Shown here: positions 19,784 to 29,596 of the stretch, piece by piece
How the letters are laid out: every line of letters starts with the position of its first letter
Position numbering within the stretch: the first letter of the stretch is position 1
From: RYN-230 sp963841695
Lineage (GTDB): Bacteria > Actinomycetota > Actinomycetes > Streptosporangiales > Streptosporangiaceae
Assembly: GCA_963841695.1 (NCBI GenBank)
Contig: CAWJDQ010000011.1
Span: forward strand, 186,001 to 250,000
DNA: 64,000 nt
Direction of reading: 5' to 3'
Notes under the pieces: generated by a model
What the model was told of the DNA's origin: nothing
The model's input: the letters and a program-made list of their open reading frames with translations, nothing else
The model's database searches: none
Position numbers and translations under genes: made by a program

Positions 19784-22080
19784 GTGAGCATTCTGGGTAC
19801 CCGGGTCCTGCGGACGGAGGACCCCGGCTTCCTGACCACCGGCGGCGTCTACACCGATGACGTGGTGGACGAGCGGCTGGCCGGTGCCGGTCACGTGTTC
19901 TTCGTCCGGTCCCCGATCGCGCACGCCCGGATCATGTCGGTCGATGTGCGCGCGGCCCGGGCGGCCCCCGGTGTGATCGCCGCGTTCACCGGCGCTGACC
20001 TGGCTGACCTCCCGCCGCTCGCCCCGCCGATGCCGGACCTGGTGGACGGGCGGATGGCCCAGCCGCTGCTGGCCCGGGACGTGGTGCGCTACGTCGGCGA
20101 GCCGGTGGCCGTCGTCGTCACCGAGGACCCCTACCAGGGGGAGGACGCGGCCGAGCTGGTCAGCGCCGACTACGACCCGCTTCCGGCCGTGGTGGATCTG
20201 GCCGGGGCCGCCGACGACCCGCCCAGCCTGCTGTTCCCCGAGGCCGGGACGAACGTGACCGCCACCTTCGGGGACGCGTCCGCGCTCGCGGCCGACCTGT
20301 TCGAGGGCTGCGAGGTGGTGGTCAGCCGGACCATCATCAACCAGCGGGTGGCGCCCGCGCCCATGGAGACCCGGGCGGCCGCCGCGGCCTGGGGGGATGA
20401 CGGCCGGCTCACCGCCTGGATCCCGAACCAGGGCGCGCAGGGCACCCGCGGCGCCCTGGCCGCGATGCTGGCCATCGACCCGTCCAGCCTGCGGATCATC
20501 ACCCCGGACGTGGGCGGCGCGTTCGGCGCCAAGTTCGGTGCCGACCCGGAACACGCGGTGGTCTGCTGGGTGGCCCGGCAGCTGGGCCTGCCGCCCGCTG
20601 GGCCGAGACCCGGAACGAGAACCTGGTCGGGATGACGCACGGCCGCGCGCAGCGCCAGACGATCACCATCGGCGGCCGCCGGGACGGGACCGTGACCGCG
20701 TACCGGCTGGAGATCCTGCAGGACTCCGGGGCCTATCCCCGGTTCGGCGCGTTCCTGCCCGCCCTGACCATCCTGATGGCCCCCGGGCCGTACGCGATCG
20801 ACCGGGCCGAGGCGGTCGCGCGGTCGGTGGTGACCAGCACCACCCCGGTCGGCGCGTACCGCGGCGCGGGCCGTCCCGAGGCCACCGCGGCGGTGGAACG
20901 GGCCATCGACCTGTTCGCCGCCGAGATCGGCCGTGACCCCGCCGACGTGCGCCGGATGAACCTGCTGCCGAAGTTCACCGAGCCGCACCGGACCGCGTTC
21001 GGGGCCGTCTACGACAGCGGTGACTACGTGACCGCGCTGGACGAGGCCCTGGACGCGGCGGGCTACGCCGCCCTGCGGGAGGAGCAGGCCAAGCGCCGTG
21101 CCGCCGGTGACGTGATCCAGCTCGGCATCGGCCTGGCCAGCTACGTGGAGATCACCGGCGCCGGGGCGGAGTCGGGTGCCCCCCGGGAGAACGCGACCGT
21201 CGAGGTGTTTCCCGACGGCAGCGCGACGATCCTGACCGGGACGTCGCCGCACGGGCAGGGTCACGCCACCGTGTGGGCCATGCTGGCCAGCGAGGAGCTG
21301 GGTATCCCGGTTGACCGGATCACGGTGAAGTGGGGCGATACCGACCTCATCCCGGAGGGCGGCGGCACCGGCGGCTCGCGCAGCCTGCAGCAGGGCGGCG
21401 TGGCGGTCCGGCAGGCGTCGCGGGAACTGCTCGAGGTGGCCCGGGAGCGGGCCGCTGCCGAGCTCGAGGCCAATCCCGCTGACCTGGTCTTCGAGCCGGA
21501 GCGCAGCGCGTTCGAGGTGGCCGGTGACCCGGACGCGGCGGTGCCGCTGGCCAAGCTGGCCGTGGCGGAGCGGCTGGTGGTGCGCACCGTGTTCATCGCG
21601 CCGGGTGCGACCTTCCCCTTCGGTGCGCACGTGGCCGTGGTGGACGTGGACACCGAGACCGGCAAGGTGGTGCTGCGCCGGGTGGTCACGGTGGACGACG
21701 CGGGCACGGTGATCAACCCGCTGCTCGCCGAGGGCCAGCGGCACGGCGGCATCGCCCAGGGCGCCGCGCAGGCGTTCCTGGAGGAGGTCATCTACGACCC
21801 GGACGGCAATCCGCTGACCGCCAGCTTCGCCGACTACCCGTTCCTGTCCGCCACCGAGGTGCCCAGTTTCGAGCTCGCTGACATGGCCACGCCGACCAGC
21901 TACAACCCCCTCGGGGTCAAGGGCATCGGGGAGGCCGGGACGATCGGCGCCACGCCCGCCGTGCAGAACGCGATTATCGACGCGGTCGCGCACCTCGGCG
22001 TGCGGCACATTGACCTGCCCGCCAGCCCCCAGCGGGTCTGGCGGGCCCTCCAGGACGTCTCGGCCGGGAAGGACGGGTAG
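19784..22080 (+). CDS. molybdenum hydroxylase large subunit, form-II CoxL-like (one frame break)
   Basis: This is the molybdopterin-cytosine-dinucleotide-binding subunit of a xanthine-oxidase-family enzyme, about 765 residues. The MoCo contact regions (PDVGGAFGAKFG, THGRAQR, GTSPHGQGHATVW) and the active-site Glu in GVKGIGEAGTIG are present. The active-site loop reads AYRGAGR. True aerobic CO dehydrogenases (form I) carry AYRCSFR, so this is the form II type, whose substrate is usually unknown. The frame changes near 20600; joined, the protein reads ARWAETRNENLVGMTHGR as in the family. The GTG start has GGAG ten bases upstream. It is followed directly by the iron-sulfur and FAD subunits. Confidence 0.88.
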
Positions 22081-22545
22081 ATGCAGATCGAGCTCACGGT
22101 GAACGGGGCACCCCGGTCCGATGAGGTGGAGCCCCGCCTGCTGCTGGTCCACTACCTGCGCCAGCGCTGCGGGCTCCGGGCCGCCAACGTCGGCTGTGAC
22201 ACGACGTCCTGCGGGGCCTGCACGGTGCTGGTCAACGGCCGCTCGGTGAAGTCCTGCACGATGCTCGCCGTGCAGGCGGCCGGGCAGGAGATCATCACCG
22301 CGGAAGGCCTGGCCTCCGGCGGCCAGATGCACCCCGTGCAGGAAGCGTTCCGCCAGGAGCACGGGCTGCAGTGCGGTTTCTGCACTCCGGGCATGGTGAT
22401 GGCGGCCGCGGGCCTGCTGGCGGAAAACCCGCACCCGACCGAAGCGGAGGTGCGGGAGGGCCTGGAGGGTAACTTCTGCCGGTGCACCGGCTATCACAAC
22501 ATCGTCCGGGCCGTGCTGACCGCCGCCGAATCGATGAGCGCATGA
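22081..22545 (+). CDS. molybdenum hydroxylase small subunit, two 2Fe-2S clusters (CoxS-like)
   Basis: A 154-residue ferredoxin-like subunit that carries electrons from the Mo centre to FAD. The plant-type cluster Cys set is in CDTTSCGACTVLVNG plus SCTML; the second cluster set is CGFC and CRC in the C-terminal four-helix domain. All eight cysteines are present. The ATG directly follows the large-subunit TAG with no gap, and its own stop overlaps the FAD subunit start (ATGA), so the three subunits are translationally linked. Confidence 0.95.
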   Translation: MQIELTVNGAPRSDEVEPRLLLVHYLRQRCGLRAANVGCDTTSCGACTVLVNGRSVKSCTMLAVQAAGQEIITAEGLASGGQMHPVQEAFRQEHGLQCGFCTPGMVMAAAGLLAENPHPTEAEVREGLEGNFCRCTGYHNIVRAVLTAAESMSA

Positions 22546-23354
22546 TCCCCGCGGCGTTCGAGTACGAGGCGGCCGAGTCAGCCGGGCACGCCCTGGACCT
22601 GCTGGCCCGCCACGGCGAGGACGCCAAGCTGCTGGCCGGGGGGCACTCGCTGCTGCCCATGATGAAGCTGCGGCTGGCCGTTCCCGCGGTCGTGATCGAC
22701 ATCGGCCGGGTCGGTGAGCTGGCCGGTATCCGGGCTGACGGCGACGACCTGGTGATCGGCGCCACCACCTGCCACGCCGACGTCGCCGCGTCCGGCCTGG
22801 TCCGGTCGCAGGCCCCGCTGCTGGCCTACGCCGCAGCCCAGGTCGGTGACCCGCAGATCCGGCACCGGGGCACGATCGGCGGTTCCCTCGCGCACGCGGA
22901 CCCGGCGGCGGACCTGCCGATGGCGCTGGTCGCGCTGGGCGGCTCGGTGGAGATCTCCGGCCCGGGCGGCCGCCGCACGGTCAGCGCGGACGACTTCTTC
23001 GCCGGGTTCTTCGAGACCAGCCTGGCACCCGATGAGCTGCTCACCGCGGTCCGGGTGCCCCGCCGCCCGGGCCCGGAGTGGGGGTACCAGAAGTTTGTCC
23101 GGCGGGCCAACGACTGGGCCATCGTCGGGGTCGCGGCGGCCGGCGGCCGGATCGCGCTGGCCAACATGGGCCCGGTACCGCTCCGGGCGACGGCGGCGGA
23201 GCAGGCCCTCGCCGCCGGGGCCAGCGTCGCGGACGCGGCCGCGCTGGCCGCCGAGGGCACCGACCCGGCCGAGGACATCCACGCCGACCGCGCCTACCGG
23301 CAGCACCTGGCCCGCGTCCTCACCCGCCGCGCCCTGGAGCACCAGGCGGGCTAG
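22542..23354 (+). CDS. molybdenum hydroxylase FAD-binding subunit (CoxM-like)
   Basis: A 270-residue FAD-binding subunit of the PCMH fold. FAD contacts are seen in LLAGGHSLLPMMKLR near residue 30 and RHRGTIGGSLAHADPAAD near 105, the two family signatures. The C-terminal domain (about 170-260) is the CO dehydrogenase flavoprotein C-terminal module. The start overlaps the small-subunit stop by four bases. Gene order is large-small-medium, unlike the usual form I (M-S-L) or form II (S-L-M) order as I know them. No maturation genes such as coxD, E, F or G are next to it. Confidence 0.93.
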   Translation: MIPAAFEYEAAESAGHALDLLARHGEDAKLLAGGHSLLPMMKLRLAVPAVVIDIGRVGELAGIRADGDDLVIGATTCHADVAASGLVRSQAPLLAYAAAQVGDPQIRHRGTIGGSLAHADPAADLPMALVALGGSVEISGPGGRRTVSADDFFAGFFETSLAPDELLTAVRVPRRPGPEWGYQKFVRRANDWAIVGVAAAGGRIALANMGPVPLRATAAEQALAAGASVADAAALAAEGTDPAEDIHADRAYRQHLARVLTRRALEHQAG

Positions 23355-23514
23355 CACGGGCCGGGCCCGGCCCCGTCCGGCCGGTCATCCCGAACCGGGT
23401 AGGCCTGCACCCACCACGGCCGTAGGGAACCCTCCCGTGGCGCGCCCCGGCGGGACGGGCCAGGATGGTCCGCATGATCAGGGGCACTGGCGCGGCGTCC
23501 CGGGCCGGCTGACC

Positions 23515-24850
23515 ATGACGCGGGGCGAGGTCCTGCGGCCGGCCACGACCGGGCGGGGGACGCCGTCCCGGCGGCGCCAGGACCATGCGGAGGTGGCTCT
23601 GGCCGCGGCGGCGTTCGCGGTCTTGTGCGTCGCGGTGCTGGCCGCCCGGCCTTTCCTGGTGGAACCGGACGACTACGCCTACCGGGCCTCGATCGTCGCG
23701 CATGACCCAGGGGCACTGCCCTGACCCTGACCACCGCGCAGGTCAGCGCGCTGGCCGCGCACCTGGCGGGCGGGCACTGGGGTGCCCGGGCCAGGCGCCG
23801 CCGCCCATCGCCCAGTGGGTCCAGCTGCCGGACGGGCGGTGGATCAGCGAGAAGGACCCCGGCTACCCGTTCCTGGCCGCGCCGTTCCAGGCGCTCGGCG
23901 TCATCCGGCTGGCCCCGCTGTGCTACGGGGCGCTGGGCTGCCTGGGCCTGTTCCTCGGCGCCCGGCGCTGGCTGGGCCGGTTCGGCGGGGCCGCGGCGGT
24001 CGGCCTGTTCTGCTCGTCCGGCGCCGCGCTGCTGTTCGCCTGGCGCGACTACATGCCGACGTTCACCGACGCCTCGCTGATCGCGGCGGGCACCGGCGCG
24101 CTGCTGTGGGCCGTGCTGGCCACCGACGTCCGCGACCGGCGGCGGACCTGGGCCGGGCTGGCCGGCTTCGTGGCTCTGGAGGCGGCCGTGTTCGCCCGTT
24201 ACACCGACCTCGTCGTGCTCGGCTGCGCAGTCGTGGCGGTGCTCGTGGCCTGGCGGCTGCGGACGCTCCCGGCGGCCGCGCTGGGCTGGTGGCTGGGCTC
24301 GGTGGTGGTGTTCGGCGCCGGGGTGGCCACGTTCGACGACCTCGTGTACGGCGGCCCGCTGAAGTCCGGGTACCGGCCCGGGGAGATCACCTTCAGCCTG
24401 GGCGCGATCCCGCGCAACCTGCGGTTCATGCCGGCGCACCTGATCGAGGCCATGCCGATGCTGGTGCTCGGGGTGGCCGCGCTGGCGTGGATCATCGGGC
24501 GGCAGCGCGGCTGCGGCGGGCCGGCCGCGAGCCGGGCCGCGCCGGCCCGCCGGGACCTCGCCGTGGGCCTGGCCCTGGCCGCGTCGTGGTGTCGGCGTCT
24601 GGGGGCTGTACGCCGCCTATGACTGGACGGCCGAGCCTGGCCTCAGCACCTTGCAGGCCGCCCGGTTCTACGTCCCGGCGCTCGGCGCCATCGCCCTGCT
24701 CGGCGCCTGGCTGGTGGTCCGCGTGCCGTCCCGCGCCGTCGCTGGCCGCGGCTGACGACAGCCGCCGTCGTGCTGGTGATGTTCGGGCTGGGCCTGGCGT
24801 CCTTCAGCGCCATGCGGGACCAGCCGATGGGAGGGATGCGTCACCAGGGC
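23515..24850 (+). pseudogene. multi-spanning membrane protein, GT-C glycosyltransferase-like, several frame breaks
   Basis: From the ATG at 23515 a membrane protein can be followed through four or more frames. The first helix (about 23590-23660) leads to VEPDDYAYRAS, an early acidic pair in a position seen in GT-C lipid-linked sugar transferases. Breaks are near 23705, 23790, 24595 and 24740. Further hydrophobic segments run to about 24810, with PGYPFLAAPFQALG and FARYTDL as loops. The last segment near 24770 is also hydrophobic (VLVMFGLGLASF). Segments on either side stay coherent, so errors are likelier than decay. The exact C-terminus is unclear, and the substrate is unknown. A second large GT-C-like protein lies at 26233-28218. 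Confidence 0.6.
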
Positions 24851-24964
24851 GGCCGCGGGCCCGGTGGCGCGCCCTGGCCCGGCCACCGCGGCCTCGGGTC
24901 CCGCTGTGCGGCACGCCATAGCGCGCAGGGGAACACGGGGGAGCGGCCCGGCGTCATACAAGGT

Positions 24965-25198
24965 GTGAGCACGCATACCGACGCGGCCGGGGACGCCCGC
25001 CCGGCCAACCTGGTCCTGGTCGAGCAGTCTGGAGCCAAGCACGAGATCCCGCAGCCCTCGCCCGGCGACGGGATGGCCGGTGCTGAGCAGGCCATGCACG
25101 ACCCCGGCCTGCATCTGCGGGAGGTCAAGCTGGTCAGCGAGCACCGGGCCATCGCCCGCTGGAAGGCCTCGGAGCTCGGCTGGCGCCGCGTAGCCTGA
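24965..25198 (+). CDS. hypothetical protein, 77 residues
   Basis: A small soluble protein starting at GTG 24965. The frame is also open upstream into the preceding membrane gene, but this start gives a sensible charged protein ending KASELGWRRVA. It contains no membrane helix or familiar motif; the segment HDPGLHLREVKLVSEHRAIARWK looks alpha/beta. It precedes the SPFH gene by 131 bp in the same direction. No function is assigned. Confidence 0.5.
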   Translation: MSTHTDAAGDARPANLVLVEQSGAKHEIPQPSPGDGMAGAEQAMHDPGLHLREVKLVSEHRAIARWKASELGWRRVA

Positions 25199-25329
25199 CC
25201 AGCGGGCGTGCCGCCCGCGTCCGGAGATGTGTGATGATGAAACCAGGACCGCGGGCATTCCGAACGCTGACAGTAACGCCGGCGCCGTCCACGGCCCGGT
25301 AGACCCGGCACACCCTGTGCCAGGGATGG

Positions 25330-26214
25330 ATGGCCGAAATGTTCGGCTTCAGGATCGTCCGCCAGTACGAGCAAGGTGTCGTGTTCCGCTTCGGACAGGC
25401 CATGCCTGGCCTCCGCCAGCCCGGCCTCACCTGGATCAACCCGTTCACCAGCAAGCTCGTCAAGGTCAACATGCAGATCGCGGTGGCCAGCGTGCCCGCG
25501 CAGGAGACCATCACCCGGGACAACGTCACGCTGAAGGTGGACGCGGTGGTCTACTACCGCGTCGTTGACCCGCTCAAGGCCATCATCAACGTGCAGAACT
25601 ACCACTTCGCCGTCTCCCAGGTCGCCCAGACCTCGCTGCGGTCGGTCACCGGGCGGAGCAACATGGACCAGCTGCTGTCCGAACGGGAGCAGGTCAACGC
25701 CGAGCTCAAGGACGTGATCGACGCCCCCACCGAAGGCCCCTGGGGCATCCGGGTGGAGCGCGTCGAGGTCAAGGACATCTCGCTGCCCGAGTCCATGAAG
25801 CGCTCCATGTCCCGGCAGGCCGAGGCCGAGCGCGAGCGCCGCGCGCGGATCATCGCCGCCGACGGCGAGTACCAGGCGTCCAAGAAGCTGGCCCAGGCGG
25901 CCACGGTCATGGCGGCTGACCCCGCTGCCCTGCAGCTCCGGCTGCTGCAGACCGTCGTCGAGGTGGCCGCCGAGAAGAACAGCACGCTGGTCATGCCGTT
26001 CCCGGTGGAACTGCTGCGCTTCTTCGACCGCGCCGCCCAGCCCGGCACCCGCGGGCCCGCGTCCGAGGAGGCTGACGAGGCCGCCGCCCCGCCGGCACTG
26101 CCGGTCGCCACGCCCGCGATCCAGCCCGCAGCCGCGCCAGCGATCCAGCCCGCCGGCCCGGCCCAGGCGGTTCCGCTGAACGGCTCCTCGAAGGCGGCGG
26201 ACCCGGCCAGCTGA
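25330..26214 (+). CDS. SPFH/band 7 (slipin-type) membrane scaffold protein
   Basis: A 294-residue member of the stomatin/slipin family, which forms oligomers on membrane microdomains. The SPFH domain runs from about residue 10 to 170, with typical EQGVVFRFG, QETITRDNVTLKVDAVVYY and WGIRVERVEVKDISLPESM. A coiled coil follows (about 165-200), rich in Ala/Glu/Arg. The tail is a Pro/Ala linker with repeated AIQPA. No NfeD partner gene is adjacent, although such proteins often pair with one. The N-terminus lacks a long hydrophobic anchor, so membrane contact may be peripheral. ATG 25339 is an alternative start. Confidence 0.9.
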   Translation: MAEMFGFRIVRQYEQGVVFRFGQAMPGLRQPGLTWINPFTSKLVKVNMQIAVASVPAQETITRDNVTLKVDAVVYYRVVDPLKAIINVQNYHFAVSQVAQTSLRSVTGRSNMDQLLSEREQVNAELKDVIDAPTEGPWGIRVERVEVKDISLPESMKRSMSRQAEAERERRARIIAADGEYQASKKLAQAATVMAADPAALQLRLLQTVVEVAAEKNSTLVMPFPVELLRFFDRAAQPGTRGPASEEADEAAAPPALPVATPAIQPAAAPAIQPAGPAQAVPLNGSSKAADPAS

Positions 26215-26232
26215 GCCCGGCGGGATCTGCGG

Positions 26233-28218
26233 CTAGGCGCGTGGCTCCAGGCGGTAGACGAGCGCGCCGTCGGCCCGGTAGTCGAACCGGAACCCGACCG
26301 CCTGGAGGTAGCCCAGGATCACCGGGGTGTGCGACCAGACGATCGCCCAGCCGACATCCATCCGGCGCGCATCGTGCCGGGCCGCCTCAAGCCACGCCGG
26401 GTGGGCCTGGCTGGCCCGCAGGTCGCGGTAGACGAGGCCGGGGTCGGCCTGGGCGTCGAACAGATCACCGTAGAACGGGTGCTGCTTGACCCTGGTCAGG
26501 ATGGACTGGGGCAGCCGGGAGATGTAGGCGACCGCCCGCGGGTGACCGTCGGCGGTGGCCTGCACCTCGGCCTCCGGGTCGAACGCCGCCCCCTCGTTGG
26601 GCAGCGGCACGGCGCTGCGCACGCCGAGCGGGACATCGACGACGATCGACCCGGAATGGTCGGCGGCTATCGCGCGGTCCAGGGCAGGCAGGGCCGTGGG
26701 GATGGTGGCGGTGACCTGCGGGGTCTCGCCGACGCCGACGCTTCCGGCTTCGAGGATGCCCAGCGCGAGCACGACGACCAGGGCCGGCCGGGCGTGATAC
26801 CGCAGCCAGTTCACGCCGGCCGCCGCGAGCAGGGCGGCGGCCACCAGCCCCAGTTCGGTGAGCCGGTCCGCTTCCCGGAACGAGGACAGCAGCGAGAACC
26901 GCACCATCCACGTGTACGGCATGATCATCGACAGCCGCTCGCCGTGCCACACCTCGGGGAACGGCACGTACCGGCGCCCGCCGATGAGGATCCCGGTACC
27001 CAGGGCCAGCCAGGTGGCGCCCAGCCAGAACAGGGCGAGCAGCCGGGCATGGCGCCGCTTCCAGCAGACGACCAGGCCGAACAGGGCCATGACGGTCAGC
27101 ACGGTGCCGTAGGCCACGAACGTGGCGCTGTGCGGGCCGGAGTGGTAGTAGTACGCGGCCACGCTCTTCAGCCCGAACACGCCGACCCGCGGGGACGGCG
27201 CGAATATCTGCTGCACGGCCGCGCCCGAGCTGGCGTAGTCCGCCGCGAGCGCGCCCTGCGGCACGGATGCCTGGCCGTCCAGGGTCTGCTGGGCCATGGC
27301 GATGAGCTGCGGGCTGGCCACGACCGCCGTGACCGCCGCGGCCAGACCCGCCAGGCGCAGCTTGACCCAGGCCCGGTCCCCGCCCCGGGCCGCGCTGCGG
27401 ACCAGCCAGGGCAGCAGGGCGGCGAGGACCAGGATCCCGGTCATGATCGACGATTCCAGGTCGGTGAGCAGCATGATCCCCAGCACCACGCCCAGGATCA
27501 CCGCCTGCCGCCAGCCGGGCCGCCGTCCGAGCCGCACCGCGGCCTCGAGCGCCAGCGGCAGCACGATCGCGCCCAGCGCGAGCTGGATCTCGAACCAGGA
27601 ATCCCACGTCATCATCGTGGACAGGCCGTAGAACGCGCCCCCCGCGATGGCGCCGGTCTGCGAGGGCACCCACAGGCGGGCCACCCGGTACATCGTGTAG
27701 CACATCAGGCCGGGCGCGGCCGCCGACAGGAGGTTGTAGGTGAAACTGGGGCCAAAGGCCACCGTGACCGGCGTCATCAGCGCGCCCGGCAACGGCATGA
27801 GCACATGGAATCCCAGCGGGACCCCCACCGGCGCGGCCAGGTAGCGGCTGAAATAAGGATTGCTCAGGTGCAGTACCGACCGCGCCACCCACCAGTAGTC
27901 CCACACGAACAAGCCGGCGTCCCGGCCGGTCGGCAGGACGTGGTCGGTGAGGTAGGCGGCCCGGGTCCAGTTCACCGCGACGCCGGCGGCCAGGTAGGCG
28001 ACCAGGACCGCCAGATGGACGCTGACCGAGCGGGCGGCCGGCCCGGCCGGCAGCCGCCATGCCCCCGTCCGGGCCGCGGAATCCTCCCGGTCTGCGGACG
28101 CAATACCCCCAGCCCTCAACGCGCCGGCCCATCCTTTCCGCTGGACCCGGCGCACGCCCGGGTCGATTGTGCCGGCCGGGGCAGCCGCCCGGGAAAGCGC
28201 ATATCTGGAGAGATGCAC
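26233..28218 (-). CDS. large multi-spanning membrane protein, GT-C glycosyltransferase-like
   Basis: A 661-residue protein with about twelve hydrophobic helices from residue 68 to about 480 and an extracytoplasmic C-terminal domain of about 180 residues. After the first helix an acidic/aromatic loop (RDAGLFVWDYWWVARS) matches the place where GT-C enzymes keep catalytic acidic residues; NPYFSRYLAAPVGVPLGFHV is a second conserved-looking loop. This suggests a polyprenyl-phosphate-sugar transferase or a related mannosyl/arabinosyl enzyme, but the donor and acceptor are unknown. The frame is intact across its whole length, unlike the neighbour at 23.5 kb. The ATG at 28218 lacks a clear ribosome site; a start nearer the first helix is possible. 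Confidence 0.7.
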   Translation of the reverse strand: MHLSRYALSRAAAPAGTIDPGVRRVQRKGWAGALRAGGIASADREDSAARTGAWRLPAGPAARSVSVHLAVLVAYLAAGVAVNWTRAAYLTDHVLPTGRDAGLFVWDYWWVARSVLHLSNPYFSRYLAAPVGVPLGFHVLMPLPGALMTPVTVAFGPSFTYNLLSAAAPGLMCYTMYRVARLWVPSQTGAIAGGAFYGLSTMMTWDSWFEIQLALGAIVLPLALEAAVRLGRRPGWRQAVILGVVLGIMLLTDLESSIMTGILVLAALLPWLVRSAARGGDRAWVKLRLAGLAAAVTAVVASPQLIAMAQQTLDGQASVPQGALAADYASSGAAVQQIFAPSPRVGVFGLKSVAAYYYHSGPHSATFVAYGTVLTVMALFGLVVCWKRRHARLLALFWLGATWLALGTGILIGGRRYVPFPEVWHGERLSMIMPYTWMVRFSLLSSFREADRLTELGLVAAALLAAAGVNWLRYHARPALVVVLALGILEAGSVGVGETPQVTATIPTALPALDRAIAADHSGSIVVDVPLGVRSAVPLPNEGAAFDPEAEVQATADGHPRAVAYISRLPQSILTRVKQHPFYGDLFDAQADPGLVYRDLRASQAHPAWLEAARHDARRMDVGWAIVWSHTPVILGYLQAVGFRFDYRADGALVYRLEPRA

Positions 28219-28710
28219 GTAACGGTTAAAAAGTTGCCCAAGAGCCTTTAAAGAAAGCGTCTGCTTTCGGTAAGACCCGCTCAGCGGCTCATTTTTCTAA
28301 TGCACGCCGAATAATACGCGGGGCGGATCTTCCCCGCGTACGCACCAGTGGATCGATGTTTTTACGGACGGCCCGCGCAACCTCAGCGCCAGGAGCGGCG
28401 CCGATTTCGTGGCGATGCCCGCAGGGCCAGGTCACCAGCGGGGAAATCACGGGAAGGAGGCTTTTCGCCGAGCGGCGTCAGCGCGTAGCTCACGCGCGCG
28501 GGAACGGCGGGATAGACGGTGCGCGGGACGAGCCCGTCCGCAGCTCCCGGATTCCGCCGGAGGCCGTGGCCCGCACAGGGACATGGCTACCCGGGCCGGG
28601 CTGGCGTACGCCGGCTGCGAAAACCCTTCTGGGGCCCGGACGGGGCCGGGTACGGTGGGCGGGCCCGGACCCGGCAGCGGGTCACGAACGCAGCCACGGA
28701 GGCGACGGCG
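28219..28710. other. 492 bp intergenic region, AT-rich at its left end
   Basis: Lies between the divergent GT-C-like gene and the PopR/ClgR-like gene. The stretch 28219-28330 is much richer in A and T than its surroundings, with a small hairpin (GAAAGC/GCTTTC, 28253-28268), and probably holds the promoter of the minus-strand gene. I see no convincing gene in the remainder; open frames there are by-products of GC content. Confidence 0.5.
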
Positions 28711-29114
28711 ATGGGTGGTCCGGTCCTCACCAGCCGCGGGGAACGCGGGCAGGGTGCCAGGCCCCTGCTGCGGACGATGATCGGCGTGTGGCTGCGCCGG
28801 GTCCGCAGAGAGCAGGGCCGGACCCTGTCGGATGTGTCCCGCGCCGCCCGGGTCTCCATGCCGTACCTGTCCGAGGTCGAGCGCGGCCGCAAGGAAGCCT
28901 CCTCCGAGGTGCTGGCCGCGATCTGCGATGCGCTGTGGATCGACCTGGCCGACCTGCTGGCCGGGGTCGCGCACGATCTGGCCGGTGCCGCGCACGATCC
29001 GGCTGGCCAGCAGGCGCGGCGCGGTGTGATCATCCGGCTGGGCACGGCGGGGGGCGGCCGGCCGCCGGGCCACGGCGTGCCCCCGGCGACGCCCAGTGCC
29101 TGCTGGCCGCCTGA
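28711..29114 (+). CDS. XRE-family regulator, PopR/ClgR-like, ending in Leu-Ala-Ala (one frame break)
   Basis: An N-terminal helix-turn-helix domain (about residues 22-80) carries MPYLSEVERGRKEASSEVLA, very like ClgR and PopR, the activators of clp genes in Streptomyces. The ATG at 28711 has GGAGG eight bases upstream. The frame that begins the protein stays open for over 500 bp into antisense of other genes, which is not credible. An indel in the G run near 29050 moves the protein into the frame that stops at 29112-29114 and ends CLLAA. ClgR and PopR are known to be degraded by ClpP through C-terminal alanines, so this tail fits. The clpP pair lies nearby on the other strand. Confidence 0.75.
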
Positions 29115-29166
29115 GCTGCCCGGACGGCCCGGCGCCCCGGCCCGGGGCTGGCGCCGCGGCGATCGC

Positions 29167-29562
29167 CTAGTGAAGATCGTCGCGGGCGGAATACGGACGC
29201 CCGGGCCAGTACGGCCACTCTTCGAACCAGGTGCAGCGCCCGTCGTCACGGAGCCGGATGACCCACAGATCCCGGTATTCCTGGCGGGGCGGGTTCCCGT
29301 AGCGGACCTCGGCCCGGACCACCGCCGTGGGCCCGTCCACGGCCAGGATGTCCGTGGACACGGTGAAAACCTCGGCGGGGCCGTCCCGTTGCTCGTCCCA
29401 CATCCGCTTGATCAGGTGCAGGCCGTTCACCGGCGGCTCGTACGGGGATTGACGGTAGGTGGCGTCCGGGCTGAACAGGCCGTCGAGGCCCGCGGTCCCA
29501 GGCGCCCGCCAGGCGGCCTCGTAGCCAGCCAGCCACCGGCTCACCATCGTGCGGTCGGTCAC
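29167..29562 (-). CDS. SnoaL/NTF2-like protein
   Basis: A 131-residue alpha+beta-cone protein of the NTF2/SnoaL superfamily. Family features are YEAAWRAPGTAGLDGLFSPDATYR near the N-terminus and a strand-rich half ending CTWFEEWPYWPGRPY. The GTG at 29562 has AGGGA just upstream; an ATG five codons inside is the alternative. It sits 34 bp after the second clpP gene and may be in the same transcript. The superfamily covers enzymes and binding proteins, so a function cannot be assigned. Confidence 0.8.
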   Translation of the reverse strand: MTDRTMVSRWLAGYEAAWRAPGTAGLDGLFSPDATYRQSPYEPPVNGLHLIKRMWDEQRDGPAEVFTVSTDILAVDGPTAVVRAEVRYGNPPRQEYRDLWVIRLRDDGRCTWFEEWPYWPGRPYSARDDLH

Positions 29563-29596
29563 GTTCCCTATGCTGCCGCAACTCCTGCCCCGGACG

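Noticed and set aside
19784..22080. Calling the large subunit a true CO dehydrogenase
   Set aside because: The active-site loop lacks the Cys of AYRCSFR that marks CO-oxidising form I enzymes.
20170..22497. A 775-codon open frame antisense to the CO dehydrogenase-like genes
   Set aside because: It mirrors a real operon whose proteins carry conserved motifs. The antisense translation is rich in Gly, Arg and His and has no family features.
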